From: Boletus sp. NGJ
Taxonomy: Eukaryota > Basidiomycota > Agaricomycetes > Boletales > Boletaceae
Length of the DNA stretch: 64,000 nucleotides
Direction of reading: 5' to 3'
Assembly (NCBI GenBank): GCA_019096195.1
Contig: JAGTXK010000021.1
Location: 558,001 to 622,000 of the forward strand
Shown one piece after another: positions 12,620-23,884 of the stretch; within the stretch, counting starts at the first letter, position 1; each line of letters opens with the position of its first letter. A program made the translations under genes and the position numbers. The notes beneath the pieces were generated by a model that was not told where the DNA came from, did not search any database, and saw only the letters and a program-made list of their open reading frames with translations.

Positions 12620-13290
12620 ATATGCCACTCAGATCCTCACACCATGGGATATATCAGTCCAATCTGGTCAAAAAAGACCATTCCTAGTGTGTGATGTATT
12701 ATCAATGGCAGAATCTACCATGGTACCAGCATTGATATATCATTGAGGGGATATAGCAATTAGTCTCCTTGCTAGTGTAATGTATCAGTTCCATCGTCAA
12801 GCTGATATATAACTGTGTGAGACCATACCCACTAGCAGCACTGATACATCATTAAGAGCAGTTTCCTTACATGTGTGATGTAGAAGTACAATCATCAAGG
12901 AGGACTGCCCTAATATATCATTGGCATGCATGGGTAAAGTAGTTGAACCTGCATGAGTGATGTATCAGTTGATGGACATGTGCAAGAGTGTACCTACCAC
13001 TACCCACACTAATACATCATTGAGGATGACCACATCTGATATATTGTGGAAAGGGTGGCTGCCTTGTGTGTGTGATGTATTAATTGTTGAGCTATGGTTG
13101 GAGTAGTAGCATGAAGTAATGTATCTGTGAGACAATGCACTAATGTAACTTAGTATTGTGTAATACATGACTTGTCCACTGTGAGACTCTGCTGGAGCAT
13201 CTATGAAGCTGTAATATATCACTGATGTATTACTGGTGCGGAATGGTAGTAATATACCACGTTCGAATGCTAATTACCATATATTTCATA
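12620..13290. repeat. Array of short TGATRTATCA-like palindromic motifs
   Basis: About seventeen variants of TGATGTATCAGT or its complement-like partner TGATACATCATTGA, spaced about 35-60 bp apart with unrelated sequence between. It begins right after the KDZ C-terminus, so it is probably the subterminal region of that transposon, where transposases bind. A second array of the same motif lies at 38060-38960. Confidence 0.7.
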
Positions 13291-13308
13291 CATCATTATC
13301 GCACTATC

Positions 13309-14152
13309 TGTTATGCTGGGTAACAAGTGACACCTTCCCAAGTAATCAATCCTGTGTGATTACTGGACTAGCTAGACTTGAGGGGAAAATACCTTCCGAG
13401 ACCCAATGTTCCTCAGACTGGGGACTGACAGCTAGCTTTCACGTAGAGCCTCCCTTGGGGTTGGAGCCTACTCTACGACCAATGGTGGAGTCTTGGACTT
13501 TGAGGATGATGGTGCAATCCGATGGAAGGGCAGACCTATCATGGGCCAACCTCTGTTGGTGTTTGGAGTTGCTGTCTAGCAACATGAGTGGACAGCAACA
13601 AGACCACACAGATGCGAAGTGATGAGGAAGATGATCACGAGCACTGTGGTGATCACCTCCAGAGTAGGAGCAGGCTTCTGAGGTGAAGTGGAACCAAAAG
13701 CTGGGAGAGCTGGTAGATTACACGGGAAGTTGTGTAGATCTAGGTTAGAGTTACATGGAGGGCGAATGCCCATATATATAGGCCTTTCCTATCTAGGGCA
13801 GGCTTCATGTCGTATATGGTAATAATGAGTCACAGACTAAATATTACCATAAGGGACTAAGGCATCAGTCAAATGGAGGATTGGGAATACTAGGCTGTGT
13901 ATTAGAGAATACAGCTGAGGAGGCAATGTCTATTGATTAGATCAGAGGTGAAATGCATATATCAATGAAATAGAAAAGGGGGCAGTGTCATGGCCAAAAC
14001 AGGTATCTCCTAGAAAGGGAGATCTGGATGAGGTGATGCCTGTGTCAGTGTTGCAGGGGAATCCCTGGTCAGAGTCAAGGAAGAGGTTGTTCCATAGTCC
14101 TGGAGGGGGTGAAGGGAGAGAAAAAGATGTACCCCCTTCCCTAACCGTAACA
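13309..14152 (-). mobile_element. Solo LTR, family A, copy 2
   Basis: 844-bp solo LTR, minus strand, starting TGTTATGCTGGG and ending ACCGTAACA. The perfect 5-bp duplication CTATC is at 13304-13308 and 14153-14157. It has lost most CpG relative to copy 3 and is shorter in the internal short-repeat section, so it is probably among the older copies. Confidence 0.92.
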
Positions 14153-14286
14153 CTATCAACTGACACCACATCCTCAGGCTTTGAGTCTCCACCAGTGGTA
14201 ACCTCAGATATATTTACCTCTCAAAGTACTAATGGATTATCTGCTTCACAAAACAGCAAGTCTTGTCATATGAGACACTTGATACA

Positions 14287-17200
14287 TTAGAGTACCTCAA
14301 CAATATCTCTATTGAGGCAATTACAGTGCTTCACAATGGTGATTGCTGATGATGAGAATGCACACTCACTTGAAACAGATGTTGCCATAACAGACAAATA
14401 GTCATGAGCAAGTGAACCCCAGACTAGGTACCTGGTAGCATTGACTCCCCACCATTGTACAACTGATATACCATCTCTAAGATTTTCCTTTGAGTTAAGG
14501 TAACCATGGAAGTCAGCCAGCCAAGGTTGTTGAGGATCACCATGCACCACAGATGTCACCAATATGTCTTCATCATCCTCGTCATCGGAGAGTTCACATA
14601 GCAGACAACTAATCTTGCCATATGATGCTGTCACCTTTAGCTGCTTGTTTGGTTTCATGACAGCCATGCCATTCAGTTTAAGATATTGAAGCTTGTACTA
14701 TAAGGTGTTAGTTAACAATATAATCTATTTAGAATAAAGAATGCACAAGCTCTTTGGCATGTTTTATAGCATCATTGTACATATCTGCCCCCCAGTGTTT
14801 GTGAATATGATTCAACTTTTAAATAGGATCAAGTACTAGAATGTTCATAGTTATCCATAATAGCCAAATGGACAGCTAGATATAAAAGCAATGTACACAT
14901 TGCCATGATGTAGGAATCTGCATCAGCTGTCTTCTCATAGTAGTTGGCAATCTTTTTTATGCCAGCCTTGAGCACAGGCCAAAAATCAATATATTCTACT
15001 TTCATACTTTGGATATGCGATGCCTTGTGTAGCAATTCAAGGGCTGGAAGGGCAAGATGTGTGGCAGGCCCACAGTCTGATGAGACTGATTGCTGGGCAT
15101 ACTCTGCCTTTGTGAGTAGCCCAAGCAACATATTCACATGCACCCACTTGTTGTCTGTTAGTTGGAGATCAAGTAGCTTCTGCCATTTTTCTCAATCCTT
15201 CTTATCAATAGTGATCTCATGTACACAGGTATCAACATTCTAATTAATAAACTGTCAACATCTAGTCACACAAGCCAAAAAAAAACACATGGCCTTCAGT
15301 TTTTTGGCACAGTCAAGCATTATGTAAGTTGATGACCAATGGACCAGCATGTTGAGGAGTAGTTGTAGTAGGCATTGTCAAGGTGGGTGGTTGGGTTTGT
15401 CTCATTATTGAATAGTCTGAAATAGTTGCTTTCATTTTGCTAATGAGTGCTCCTGCATAAAGAACATTCAGATAACATTAACAATGAATATCATTATATG
15501 ACATACCTTCACACAAATTGATTGTACAATCCCCTACTTCATCATGTTAAGAGCCATGTTCTACAATTAAATTGACCTTGGGATATTTGGGATCATACTC
15601 CTTGGATCTACTGTGAGCATGCAGAAGTGCTTGCATTGCTAGATTGATGATATGCACAAGGCAGCTATGAATCCATTGAGCTTCATTGAACATATACATC
15701 TAATTTATATAAGCATACTGAACATGTCTTTTTCCAGGACTTCACTCTTTACCTGTGGCATTCTTGATATGTTTGGAAAATTCAATTACTATCATATCCA
15801 TATTGAAAGCATTGTTGCATGTGATGTGCCCAATCTATATTGTGCAGTTAGTATGATGTTGAGAGATTGTTATCAATGAACTTACCTTATGGGCAATTCC
15901 AAGGTGCTGAACAACTCAGTAAAGGGCTTGACCCAGCCATGTTCCATTGTGTGCACTGTTTATTTGTATAAACCCCAAGAGTATTGTCTTTACCTCCCAC
16001 ATGCCTGGTGAGCATTCATGCATCCAAGATCCGTTGACAGCAATGTAAGCATCTGTGTTTGAAGCCTGCCATGCATCACATAGCAGATTTATCTTGCCTT
16101 TAACAGTGTCACTCTACATAAAAATATAAAAGTTAATTATGCTATACATGGAAACAATGTCATTTAGTACTTATCAATAGATTTGCACATAGTTTACACA
16201 TATGCTCCTATTGATGATGTGTTGATGTGTTACCTTGTGACTTGATGATTTCACACCATTCATAGCTTGAGTAGCAATATTCATCATATTTTGGAAACTT
16301 AGGTGCTCAAGAGCATACAATGGCTGTTGTGAGTAATTAGCTTGAAATCTATCAAATGCAAGGATAATTTACCTGATCTGTGTTGACTAACCATTCAATG
16401 ACGATGGCACAAAAGTGCTCATTGCTATATGGTGTCTTTTTTGCTTTAGGGAAAGAGCTTGCAGATGACTATTGAGTTGTGTTTTCTGAGTGTTTTGCTT
16501 CTGTATTTTTCAATTCTTGGGAAGCATAGAGTCAAAGTTATTCTCTTTGGCCCATTTCAAATACTTGTGCTGATTCATTATAATGTGAGCACTGACATAT
16601 GGGAAGGAAAGAGTGTATATACCTGATGGGACAACTCCAAATGATGGCAAAGTGTTGATATCTTAGCCACAAGTGTCACTGGTGTCCTGCAATGGCCATT
16701 AGTGGTGCTTATAGAATGACAATGGTAGAATACTACTTACACTTGTGAGCAACTCTTGTAGCTGTGACATTTCTTGCCATCACTAGTGTGAATGAATGGG
16801 TTGTTGAAAAAGTGATCAATATCCCAACTGCATTGCTCATGATGACCCTTTTGAGGGTCATCAATATCCAATACATGGATATCTGCCAGAAGCCCAGTAG
16901 GGCTGACTTTGTTAAGACACAATAATGAATCTGAAAGGTTATATAGTGAATTGTGATTATAGTTTGAAGAATCTTTCAGTTGGTTTACTTACCATTGTTA
17001 CCAATGCAATCAACAGTGTCAGCCTGAGTCTGAGCAGATAAGATTGCCACTTGTTTGCCTGCAATCGGCCATGATCAGTGCACAATTGTTGGAGAGATTA
17101 ATTTCACCAATGTGGTCAGCAGCGTTGGCCTAAGTCCAAGTGGATGATGTTGCCACCTGTTTGCCTGCAGTGGACCATGGTCAGCATACAATTAAACTTT

Positions 17201-17548
17201 GTTTGATGGAGATTGATAACATACCTTGGCCCAAGACCAGGGCTGGATGATTTTTGTACTGTCTTATTATCTGAGTCAGAGAGGATGGTGTTACAGTGGG
17301 ACCTTTTGCATTTTTGGCCTACCAAGGTAGAAGGGAAGGCTGAAAGGGATGATTCATTGTTAGAGTTAGCAGGCAAGAGGAATATGCTGTCTTTTACCCC
17401 CTAATGTGCTTAATTTGGATGACTGGTGTGAATGAAGCTCTGGTGTGGTGACATTCTTAGTATCTCTGAGCTTGGTAGAAGGGACTATTGTCCGTTTTGG
17501 TTGAATGGCTATATTCTCAGCAGAATTCATTTTGGTGGAAGTCAGCAA
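14287..17548 (-). pseudogene. hAT-family transposase with BED-like zinc finger, decayed
   Basis: Minus-strand cut-and-paste transposase. From the N-terminus: a Ser/Thr/Lys-rich leader (17548-17120), a DIDHFF block followed by a cysteine-bearing zinc-finger remnant (16922-16737), a YLKWAKEN motif (about 16570-16540), a middle part with ALPALELLHKA and an IANYYEKTA motif (15143-14829), and the typical hAT dimerisation end with WWG.N..RYLVWGSLAHDYL, then VSSE.AFSS and a terminal DIVEVL (14667-14287). Frames are separated by many stops, so it is dead, though some breaks may be introns. Terminus-like sequence lies on the right at about 17608-17706; on the left, solo LTR copy 2 lies close by and no clear end is visible. 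Confidence 0.82.
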
Positions 17549-17607
17549 AGTGGTAAGGGGGGTGAAAATATTTCATATCTAGATACCTGATTATTAAGAC
17601 CATGAGT

Positions 17608-17706
17608 AAGTTCTAAGTCCTGGCCAAGGGCCTACCAAATCCAAGGCCTAAGCCTTCAGGCCCCCTAGGCCTGGGGCTCAAAGCCTGGCCCTGTTCATCA
17701 CTAACC
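17608..17706 (+). repeat. hAT-like terminal sequence
   Basis: GC-rich run of AGGCC/GGCCT blocks ending in CTGTTCATCACTA. It resembles the segment at 41536-41630, which ends in CCGCACATCACTA. Both look like outer ends of GC-rich fungal hAT elements. Here it sits at the 5' side of the minus-strand hAT transposase, so it is probably that element's right end. Confidence 0.5.
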
Positions 17707-17913
17707 TGGGCAGGTAGTACACTACACCACCCTATGTTCCCCTTTTCCTGACATGCATATATAGAGTACCTATTAGTGTTACTCCCCTTAGTCCATTGTA
17801 CTGCATGACAACTCAGGGGTGAGCCACTCTGTTTATTCCATTACTCTCTTTTTCAGCCAAGTTGGCACTTTGTGAAAAATGTCAGAAAACACACAACACC
17901 TTTGGCCCATCTA
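17707..17913 (+). repeat. Dispersed repeat C followed by repeat B, left part
   Basis: 17707-17822 matches 30506-30620 (shared start TGGGCAGGTAGTACACTAC, shared end TGTACTGCATGACAACT). The following 17840-17913 matches 33935-34000 (CCAAGTTGGCACT and TGTGAAAAATGTCAGA blocks). Repeat B is interrupted here by the Tc1 element and continues at 20573. The family is unknown; the TG start would suit an LTR. Confidence 0.65.
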
Positions 17914-18122
17914 CAGTGGCTCAAAAAAGTGTCCCAATGTTTGACTATTTTGCAAAGACTTGACATTTGCAAAAGAACCAAAAGGTATTAGCCCTAACCC
18001 TTGCTGGGCCATTGATAGCTCTAATCCTTGCCCTGAAGATGAGCCCTTAGTCATGTGAGTTGGTTGTCATGGTACTGAGTTATAGCCATATTAAAAGGAT
18101 ATGTCATTGGGACACTTATTTG
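17914..18122 (+). repeat. Left terminal inverted repeat of the Tc1 element
   Basis: About 209 bp, inverse of 20358-20572 with scattered differences. The outer motif GTGTCCCAATG recurs inverted as CATTGGGACAC at the inner edge (about 18105-18115), giving two opposed probable transposase-binding sites per end. Confidence 0.85.
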
Positions 18123-18264
18123 ACCCTGATATTATCAACTATCATTTAGTAAATAACATAAGGTTCTGATGGATGCTGTGCTTCAACCCTGTCTGATTAT
18201 GTCACTTACATAACTCCAAATGGTATAAAGAGCAGAGATACCATTCAGCCAACCCTACTTCATT

Positions 18265-20341
18265 ATGAAATCCACTCCCTCCTCTGCTAGAGCCAATATT
18301 CTTTTTCTCTCTGAATCTGGCCTTTCTACTAGGCAAATATCATTCCAAAGTGGTCTGGGGAAGTCTACTGTGGCCAGGGTTATCAAGGAGATCCACCCAG
18401 GCAAGGAAAACATCAAATTAGGATATCCTTCTAAACTTTCTCCTACTGATAAAAGGAGAATTGTCTCTAGTATTACCTCTGGCAAACTTGAAAATGCTGT
18501 CCAGGCTACCCATCTCATCAATTCTGCTCTCTCTTCTCCTGTCTCTGCTCAAACTGTTAGGAATGTTCTCAAGTCTGCATCTCTCAAGGCTGTAGTCAAG
18601 AAAAAGAAGCCACTCTTGTCTATGAAGCATAGGCAACATAGGCTAGCCTTTGCTCTCAAGCACCAACATTGGACTGTGGAGGACTGGACTAGGGTCATAT
18701 GGTCAGATGAAACCAAGATCAACAGGATTGGGTCAGATGGAAGGAAGTATGTGTGGAAATTGGCAGGAAAGTGTTATGGTTACCAAAGGGGGTACATCTT
18801 TTCCCCTTTCTTCTCCCCATGTAGGACTATGGGACGACCTATTCTTCGACTCTGACCAGGGATTCCCCTAGGATTCCCCTGGGATTCCCCCGCGACACCA
18901 ACCCAGGCATTGCCCCATCCGGAACTACCTTTCTAGGAAGTTATTCATAACTTCCTCTTTAGGAACCTACCCGTCTGGTATGGACACCGCCTTCCTATTT
19001 CATTTGATACATGCCTTCTTCCTTTTTGATCCGATCATAGACATTGCCTCCTTGGCTATGCTCTCTCGCACATAGCCCAGTACTCCTACTTTCCCCATTG
19101 GACTCATGCCTGATCCGTTTATAGTAATCTTTCGTCTATGACTAAACATTACTATATTCGTCACGAAGCCTGCCCTAGATGGGCAAGGCCTATAAATAGG
19201 GATGCAGGGCCCTTCATGTAACCTTAACCTAGATCTACACTCCTTCCCGTGTAATCTACTGCTTCTCCCGCTAAAGGTTCCACTTCACCTCAGAAGCCTT
19301 CTCCCGCGATCTGGAGGTGCTCGCCCTCGTGCTCGTGATCATCTTCCTCATCACTTCGCACTTGTGCGCCGTCGTTGCCGTTACCAGGCTTCTAAAGCTT
19401 CGGCAACTCCAACAACCAACAGAGGTTGGTCGTCGTCGGTCAGGACTCCGCCACTGACCCAGCAAGACCGGGACTCCACCACCGGCACTCGTAAAGCCCG
19501 GGACTTCACCACTGGCATCGGGACTCCGCCACCGATAACAGGCCCAGCAAGCCCTAGGAATCAGCAGACGGAAGGCTACTGCTCCTTGGCCTGCGCACCG
19601 GTCTACCCCCTCCTTCAGTGTAAGGATTGGGATTCCGTGGTAAATCCGAGACTCCGCCATCGGTCGTAGAGGTAACGAGAGGACTCTACGTAAAGCTAGC
19701 AGCGGTCCCCAGTTAGAGGGTATTTGGGCCTCTGGAGGTTAAGTAATCTTCCTCAAGTCCTGCTAGTCCTATAATCCAACAGGGGGATTATACGGGAACG
19801 TGTCACCATTGTTACCCGGCGTAACAGAAAGCCTTTGCAAGACAAGGAAGTTCAGGGAACAGTAAAGTTTGGAGGGGGTTCCTTGATGGTTTGGGGATGT
19901 ATGAGTTGGAGTGGAGTGGGGATTCTTGCAGAGGTTGAAGGGAGGATGAATGCTGAGCAGTATGTCTCCATTTTGGAGGATAATCTGCTTCCTTCCATGG
20001 AAAATTCTGGAATTCCTGAAGAGAGCATTATCTTTCAACAAGATAATGACCCCAAGCACACCTCTAAAAGAGCCAAGGAGTGGTTGGAATCTCAAGGGAT
20101 CAAGCTTCTTGACTGGCCAGCACAATCTGCAGACCTTAGTCCCATTGAACATCTCTGGCAAATCCTCAAAAAAAAACTCAATAGCTATACAACACCACCA
20201 AAAGGAGTATGGGAGCTGTGGGAGAGAATTGAAGTGGAGTGGGGGAAGATAGAGGTTGAGGAGTGTCAAGGATTGATAGAGAGTATGCCTAGAAGACTAG
20301 AGGCAGTGATAAAAGCAAAGGGAGGGCATACAAAGTACTAA
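18265..20341 (+). pseudogene. Tc1-like DD34E transposase, split by a solo LTR
   Basis: DNA-cutting transposase (338 codons) that would move the Tc1 element by cut and paste. The two parts are 18265-18771 and 19832-20341; after leaving out the LTR and one duplicated GAAAG the frame is continuous, with no other stop. An N-terminal helix-turn-helix (about residues 8-110, with GLSTRQISFQSGLGKSTVARV) is followed by the catalytic domain: first Asp in WSDET, second Asp in FQQDNDPKH, Glu in DLSPIEHLW, with 34 residues between the second and third (DD34E). The length is normal for the family. ATG 18265 follows the left inverted repeat by about 140 bp. The gene was intact when the LTR landed, so it is broken by a single event. 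A truncated relative is at 26549. Confidence 0.92.
18772..19826 (+). mobile_element. Solo LTR, family A, copy 3 (longest, CpG-rich)
   Basis: 1055-bp solo LTR from TGTTATGGTTAC to CCCGGCGTAACA, with the perfect 5-bp duplication GAAAG at 18767-18771 and 19827-19831. A TATA box (CCTATAAATAGGG) lies at about 19189-19201. Near 19430-19560 short units of the form GACTCCGCCACTGG repeat; their number seems to account for length differences between copies. It keeps many CG dinucleotides and is probably the youngest copy here. Confidence 0.95.
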
Positions 20342-20357
20342 ATTGAAGAATAGAAAT

Positions 20358-20572
20358 GTTGCTCAAAAAAGTGTCCCAATGACATGTCACTTTAATATGG
20401 CTATATCTCAGTGCCATGACAACCAAATTATATGACTAAGGGCTCATCTTTAGGGCAAGGATTAGGGCTATCAATGGCACAGCAATGGTTAGGGCTAATA
20501 CCTTTTGGTTCTTTTGCAAATGTCAAGTCTTTGCAAAATAGCCAAACATTGGGACACTTTTTTGAGCCACTG
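20358..20572 (-). repeat. Right terminal inverted repeat of the Tc1 element
   Basis: Inverse of the left terminal repeat, including the inner opposed motif (GCTCAAAAAAGTGTCCCAAT at 20361-20380). It ends at GCCACTG, followed by the TA duplication. Confidence 0.85.
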
Positions 20573-20700
20573 TATATTACCTCAACATCCACTTGGAATT
20601 CATTGGAGATGATGTCATTTTACTTGGATGACTTGGGGAAACATTTTCTGAGTTGACCAGTGAAGAAACATTGAATTTTGAAAGTTTTTGAAATTTCAAA
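20573..20700 (+). repeat. Dispersed repeat B, right part
   Basis: Continues repeat B across the Tc1 insertion: ACCTCAACATCCACTTGGAA and later blocks match 34007-34110. It fades into unrelated AT-rich sequence near 20700. Confidence 0.7.
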
Positions 20701-20893
20701 AGATTATTTCTAGCTCTTGCTCGTTACACAAGAGGTGGGTGATATAGACTTGGCAAAGGGTCTTTTTAAGTTGGTGATGGCCAGTTTAGGCAAGAGAAGT
20801 TGTCTGAAAGGAGACTTGTCCACAAGACCGAAAGGGTCAGAGGTTGAAAGCCATAGTGCAGAAAGTAGACTGGGCCAAAGTAGGCTATACCAT

Positions 20894-20949
20894 GGATATG
20901 GGTACCATGTGGGTATAGGTGTGGGTCAGTGCACTGGGTACCCATATCC
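20894..20949. repeat. Hairpin of GGATATGGGTACC / GGTACCCATATCC
   Basis: A 13-bp perfect inverted repeat (20894-20906 and 20937-20949) within a run of GGGT/ACCC words. Similar GGGTA-rich inverted ends occur in some fungal hAT or miniature elements. No element body is identifiable around it. Confidence 0.5.
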
Positions 20950-21224
20950 ACACCCACACCCATGCAGTAGGTTTGAACACATTTATAAGCCCTTTGATTG
21001 AAGAACTACTAAATATATGCAACTAACTAGTAAATCTGTATCAGGGAGGTCTTTCCCAAGTGATCCACCAATTGACAGCTGGTCCAACTGTTTGAATCTG
21101 AGTACATGCTGAACACTTGAAGTTTTTCACATTGAACTCGAAAAACTGACATAGCTCACCAGCAAAATGAAGGCCAATGGAACATCCACAGCGAAAAAAA
21201 GGGAAGAACATTGCAGCATCCAGG

Positions 21225-21335
21225 AAACATCAGTAAATACAGGATTTCATCATAGTGGTCATAGTGCCATAGTAATTTCATAGTAGTCATAGTAGTTTCA
21301 TAGATAACTCATAGTGTTTATACTGTATATTTCTT
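21225..21335 (+). repeat. TCATAGT-type repeat, short copy
   Basis: Starts with AGTAAATACAGGATTTCATC and continues with TCATAGT variants. It matches the left arm of the foldback-like element at 38987. It lies immediately upstream of the Helitron helicase remnant. Confidence 0.65.
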
Positions 21336-21355
21336 CCACTCAGATATGTCACAAC

Positions 21356-23572
21356 ATCTTTGAATTTACCATGCATATGGAAATGGCCAGCTATCTGTTG
21401 TCTTTCTATTCATCTGCCAGGTCAACAGTCTATTGCTTTTTGTGCTGATGCCCAGATTGAGGAAAGTGGTCAACAATGCCAAAGATACTCATCTGCTTGG
21501 ATGGTTCAAAGCCAACCAAGATCCAGATCTTATTGCTGCTGGTGCACATATGTAACTATCTCTATCAGGAGTTTCCAAAGAACTTTGTCTGGAATCAATG
21601 CCATGCTATATGGAAGATTTGCCAGAGATACAAGGCTATTGAACGCATGTATTCTGCTTATCCCTACCAACGAGAAATCTTCTACTTGTGCCTTTTGCTC
21701 ACTGTGGTCAAAGGTGAGATTGATTATGATCAATATAGATATATAAAATCTATATCTCATATCTTAATTTTATAGGTGCTACCTCCCATGAAGATCTTTG
21801 CACTGTTAATGGCCATCTTCATGATTCCATTAAAGAGGCTTGCCATGCATATGGTCTCTTGCAAGATGATAGAGAGTGGCTATTATATCTTCAAGAAGCT
21901 GCTCACTTTAGCATTGGCTCTCAGTTGCAACATCTCTTTATCGTCATTTTTATCCACTGTGCTCCTGTGAATCCTTATCTGTTATAGGAGGCATCTAGAA
22001 ATAATCTTTGTGATGATTTGTGCCATCATCTCATCAATGTCCTTCATATTCCTGAACCTACCCAGGACCAGATCTATGACTATGGACTACATCTCCTTGC
22101 CAAATATCTCAAACACTTGCAGGATTTTCCACACATGCCTCTACCACAGAAAATTTGGGGACATCAGGAAGGGAATCAACTCATCAATGAACAGCACCAA
22201 TATAATGTGCAGGAGTTGCAACAATTTGTTGAAAGAGGCCTACCAACCCTCAATCCTCAACAGATTGCTCTCTATGATGTAGTTATGAATAGTGTTATCA
22301 ACTCCCTTGGATCTCCTTTCTTTCTTCATAGTGGTGGTGGATGTGGCAAGACTTATCTAGCAAGCCTTATTGCTGCTTTTTGTTTGTGCAAGAGGTGAAA
22401 TTGTCCTTTGTGTTGCCTCAACTGGTCTGGGCTCTCTTCTACTTCCTGGTAGTTGTATAGCCCATTCACGCTTCAAAATTCCCATTCCCATTCATGAACA
22501 AAGCACTTGCAATATCAAGAAGGATGACCTTACCCATCAACTCCTTTAGCAGACCTCTCTTATCATCTGGGATGAAGCAGGTTCTTAATACCATTTGGTT
22601 CTGGAATCTGTTGATCGCACTCTGTGTGACTTGCTTAATAGAGATTGCCGATTTGGAGGTATTACTATTTTGCTTAGTGGAGACTTTAGGCAAACTCTAC
22701 CTATTATTCAGCATGGATCAAGAGAGCAGATTGTTCCAGCTACTCTTATCCACTCCAATCTTTGGCCCAACATGAATGTTCACTATCTTCATCAAAATAT
22801 GCATCTTGGCCAAGATCCAGAGTCTGACCAATGGGCACAGCAGCTTCTTCACATTGGTGTAACTAATGGAGACCTCATACTTCCTAAACACATGTGTTGT
22901 GGTAATGATATGCCTTCTCTCATCAATGCCATCTACTTCCAGCTTCTCACTGGAAATCAGCATTTTCCTCATCAATACTTTTTGGATTATACTATCCTCA
23001 ATCCTAGGAATGTCCAGGTCCATGAAATCAATGCCTCCATTTTAAACTCTGTCACACCTCAAGAGAAATTTACCTATCTTAGTGCAGACTCAGTCACTGA
23101 TCAAAAATATGACTATCTTCTACCAGAGGTCCTTCATACTTTTAATCCCTCTGGATTTTCCATTCATCAATTGGAGCTGAAGATTGGTGCACCACTTATG
23201 CTGCTGCGCAATTTGGATCCTCTTTATGGTCTCTACAATAGAACCCAGTTAAGGCTAATCAGATCTACCCACCATATCTTTGAGTGTTAAGTATTGAGTG
23301 GGAATGATGGTAACAATTGAAACAATGTGGTCTTGATCCCAAGGTTGGCCCTTGACTCTGGTTTAGAAGATTCTCCAGTCCCATTTCGTCGCTTTCAATT
23401 TCCTATACATCTGGCCTATGCTATGACTATTAACAAAGCTCAAGGTCAAACAGTCAAGCATATTAGTCTTAACTTGAGCACATCTGTTTTCTCTCATGGA
23501 CAACTTTATGTGGCACTTTTATGTTGTACTCATCTCAGAAACATCAAGGTCCTCTTTTCTAATGATCAATGA
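21356..23572 (+). pseudogene. Helitron Pif1-like helicase, 5'-truncated and decayed
   Basis: The helicase half of a Helitron RepHel protein (rolling-circle DNA transposon). The N-terminal linker (about 21356-22200) includes YPYQREIFYLCLLLTVV and, after a 62-bp GT-AG intron (21714-21775), a TSHEDLCTVNG block. Walker A GGGCGKTYL is near 22331-22357 and a Walker B-like IIWDEA near 22562-22580. Further helicase blocks are LSGDFRQTLPIIQHGS and DYTILNPRNVQVHEIN (22595-23290), and a C-terminal NKAQGQT...GQLYVAL motif (23430-23520). About four or five stops or frameshifts break it (near 21985, 22397, 22550, 22590 and 23290). No HUH-type Rep nuclease is found upstream, so the element is decapitated. 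Confidence 0.88.
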
Positions 23573-23745
23573 AATACTAAAACTACAAATGTTGTTTGGA
23601 ATGAGATATTTAGAAACTTGGAACTTTGATTCTATTGTACTATGTACTATATATAACAAAGAATATATTGTTTTGAAATAAAAGTACTAGAATGAAGTCT
23701 TTACTTTTTTAAAACTAAAAATTACAACTACTGAATCCAAGCACA

Positions 23746-23807
23746 GTGCCGAAGGCACAAAAGTGAGGATTTGCTGGTCCCCTCCTGTTGGGCCTTTGGC
23801 CCAACAG
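23746..23807 (+). repeat. Two hairpins at the probable Helitron 3' end
   Basis: GTGCC-GAA-GGCAC at 23746-23758, and a perfect 10-bp stem CTGTTGGGCC with a TTT loop at 23785-23807. Helitrons carry a GC-rich hairpin just before their 3' terminus. I do not see a clear CTRR end right after it, so the exact terminus is not set. Confidence 0.55.
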
Positions 23808-23884
23808 CAAGCCACCAGCTTGTTTCTTCTCATTGCCCTTTACCATCTCTTTAGCTAGTGACAGTGCATAATTTTCTTGCCTGA

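Larger units (their letters stand above)
17914..20572 (+). mobile_element. Complete Tc1-like transposon with a nested solo LTR
   Basis: Starts CAGTGGCTCAAAAAAGTGTC and ends with its inverse, flanked by TA duplications (17912-17913 and 20573-20574). The terminal inverted repeats are about 210 bp (17914-18122 and 20358-20572). A related locus at 33935-34110 shows the unoccupied site with a single TA in the same context. Without the nested LTR and its duplicated 5 bp the element is about 1.6 kb, the usual size of the family. It carries one transposase gene. The left 399 bp match a second copy at 52501-52899 with only about six differences, so the family was active recently. Confidence 0.93.

Noticed and set aside
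12620-13290. CRISPR-like regularly spaced repeats
   Set aside because: The repeats are short, degenerate palindromes with uneven spacing in a eukaryotic genome; a transposon subterminal array fits better.
19202-19669. Long open frames on both strands (155 and 129 codons)
   Set aside because: They lie wholly inside solo LTR copy 3 and reflect its GC-rich short repeats. Other copies of the LTR do not keep the frames.
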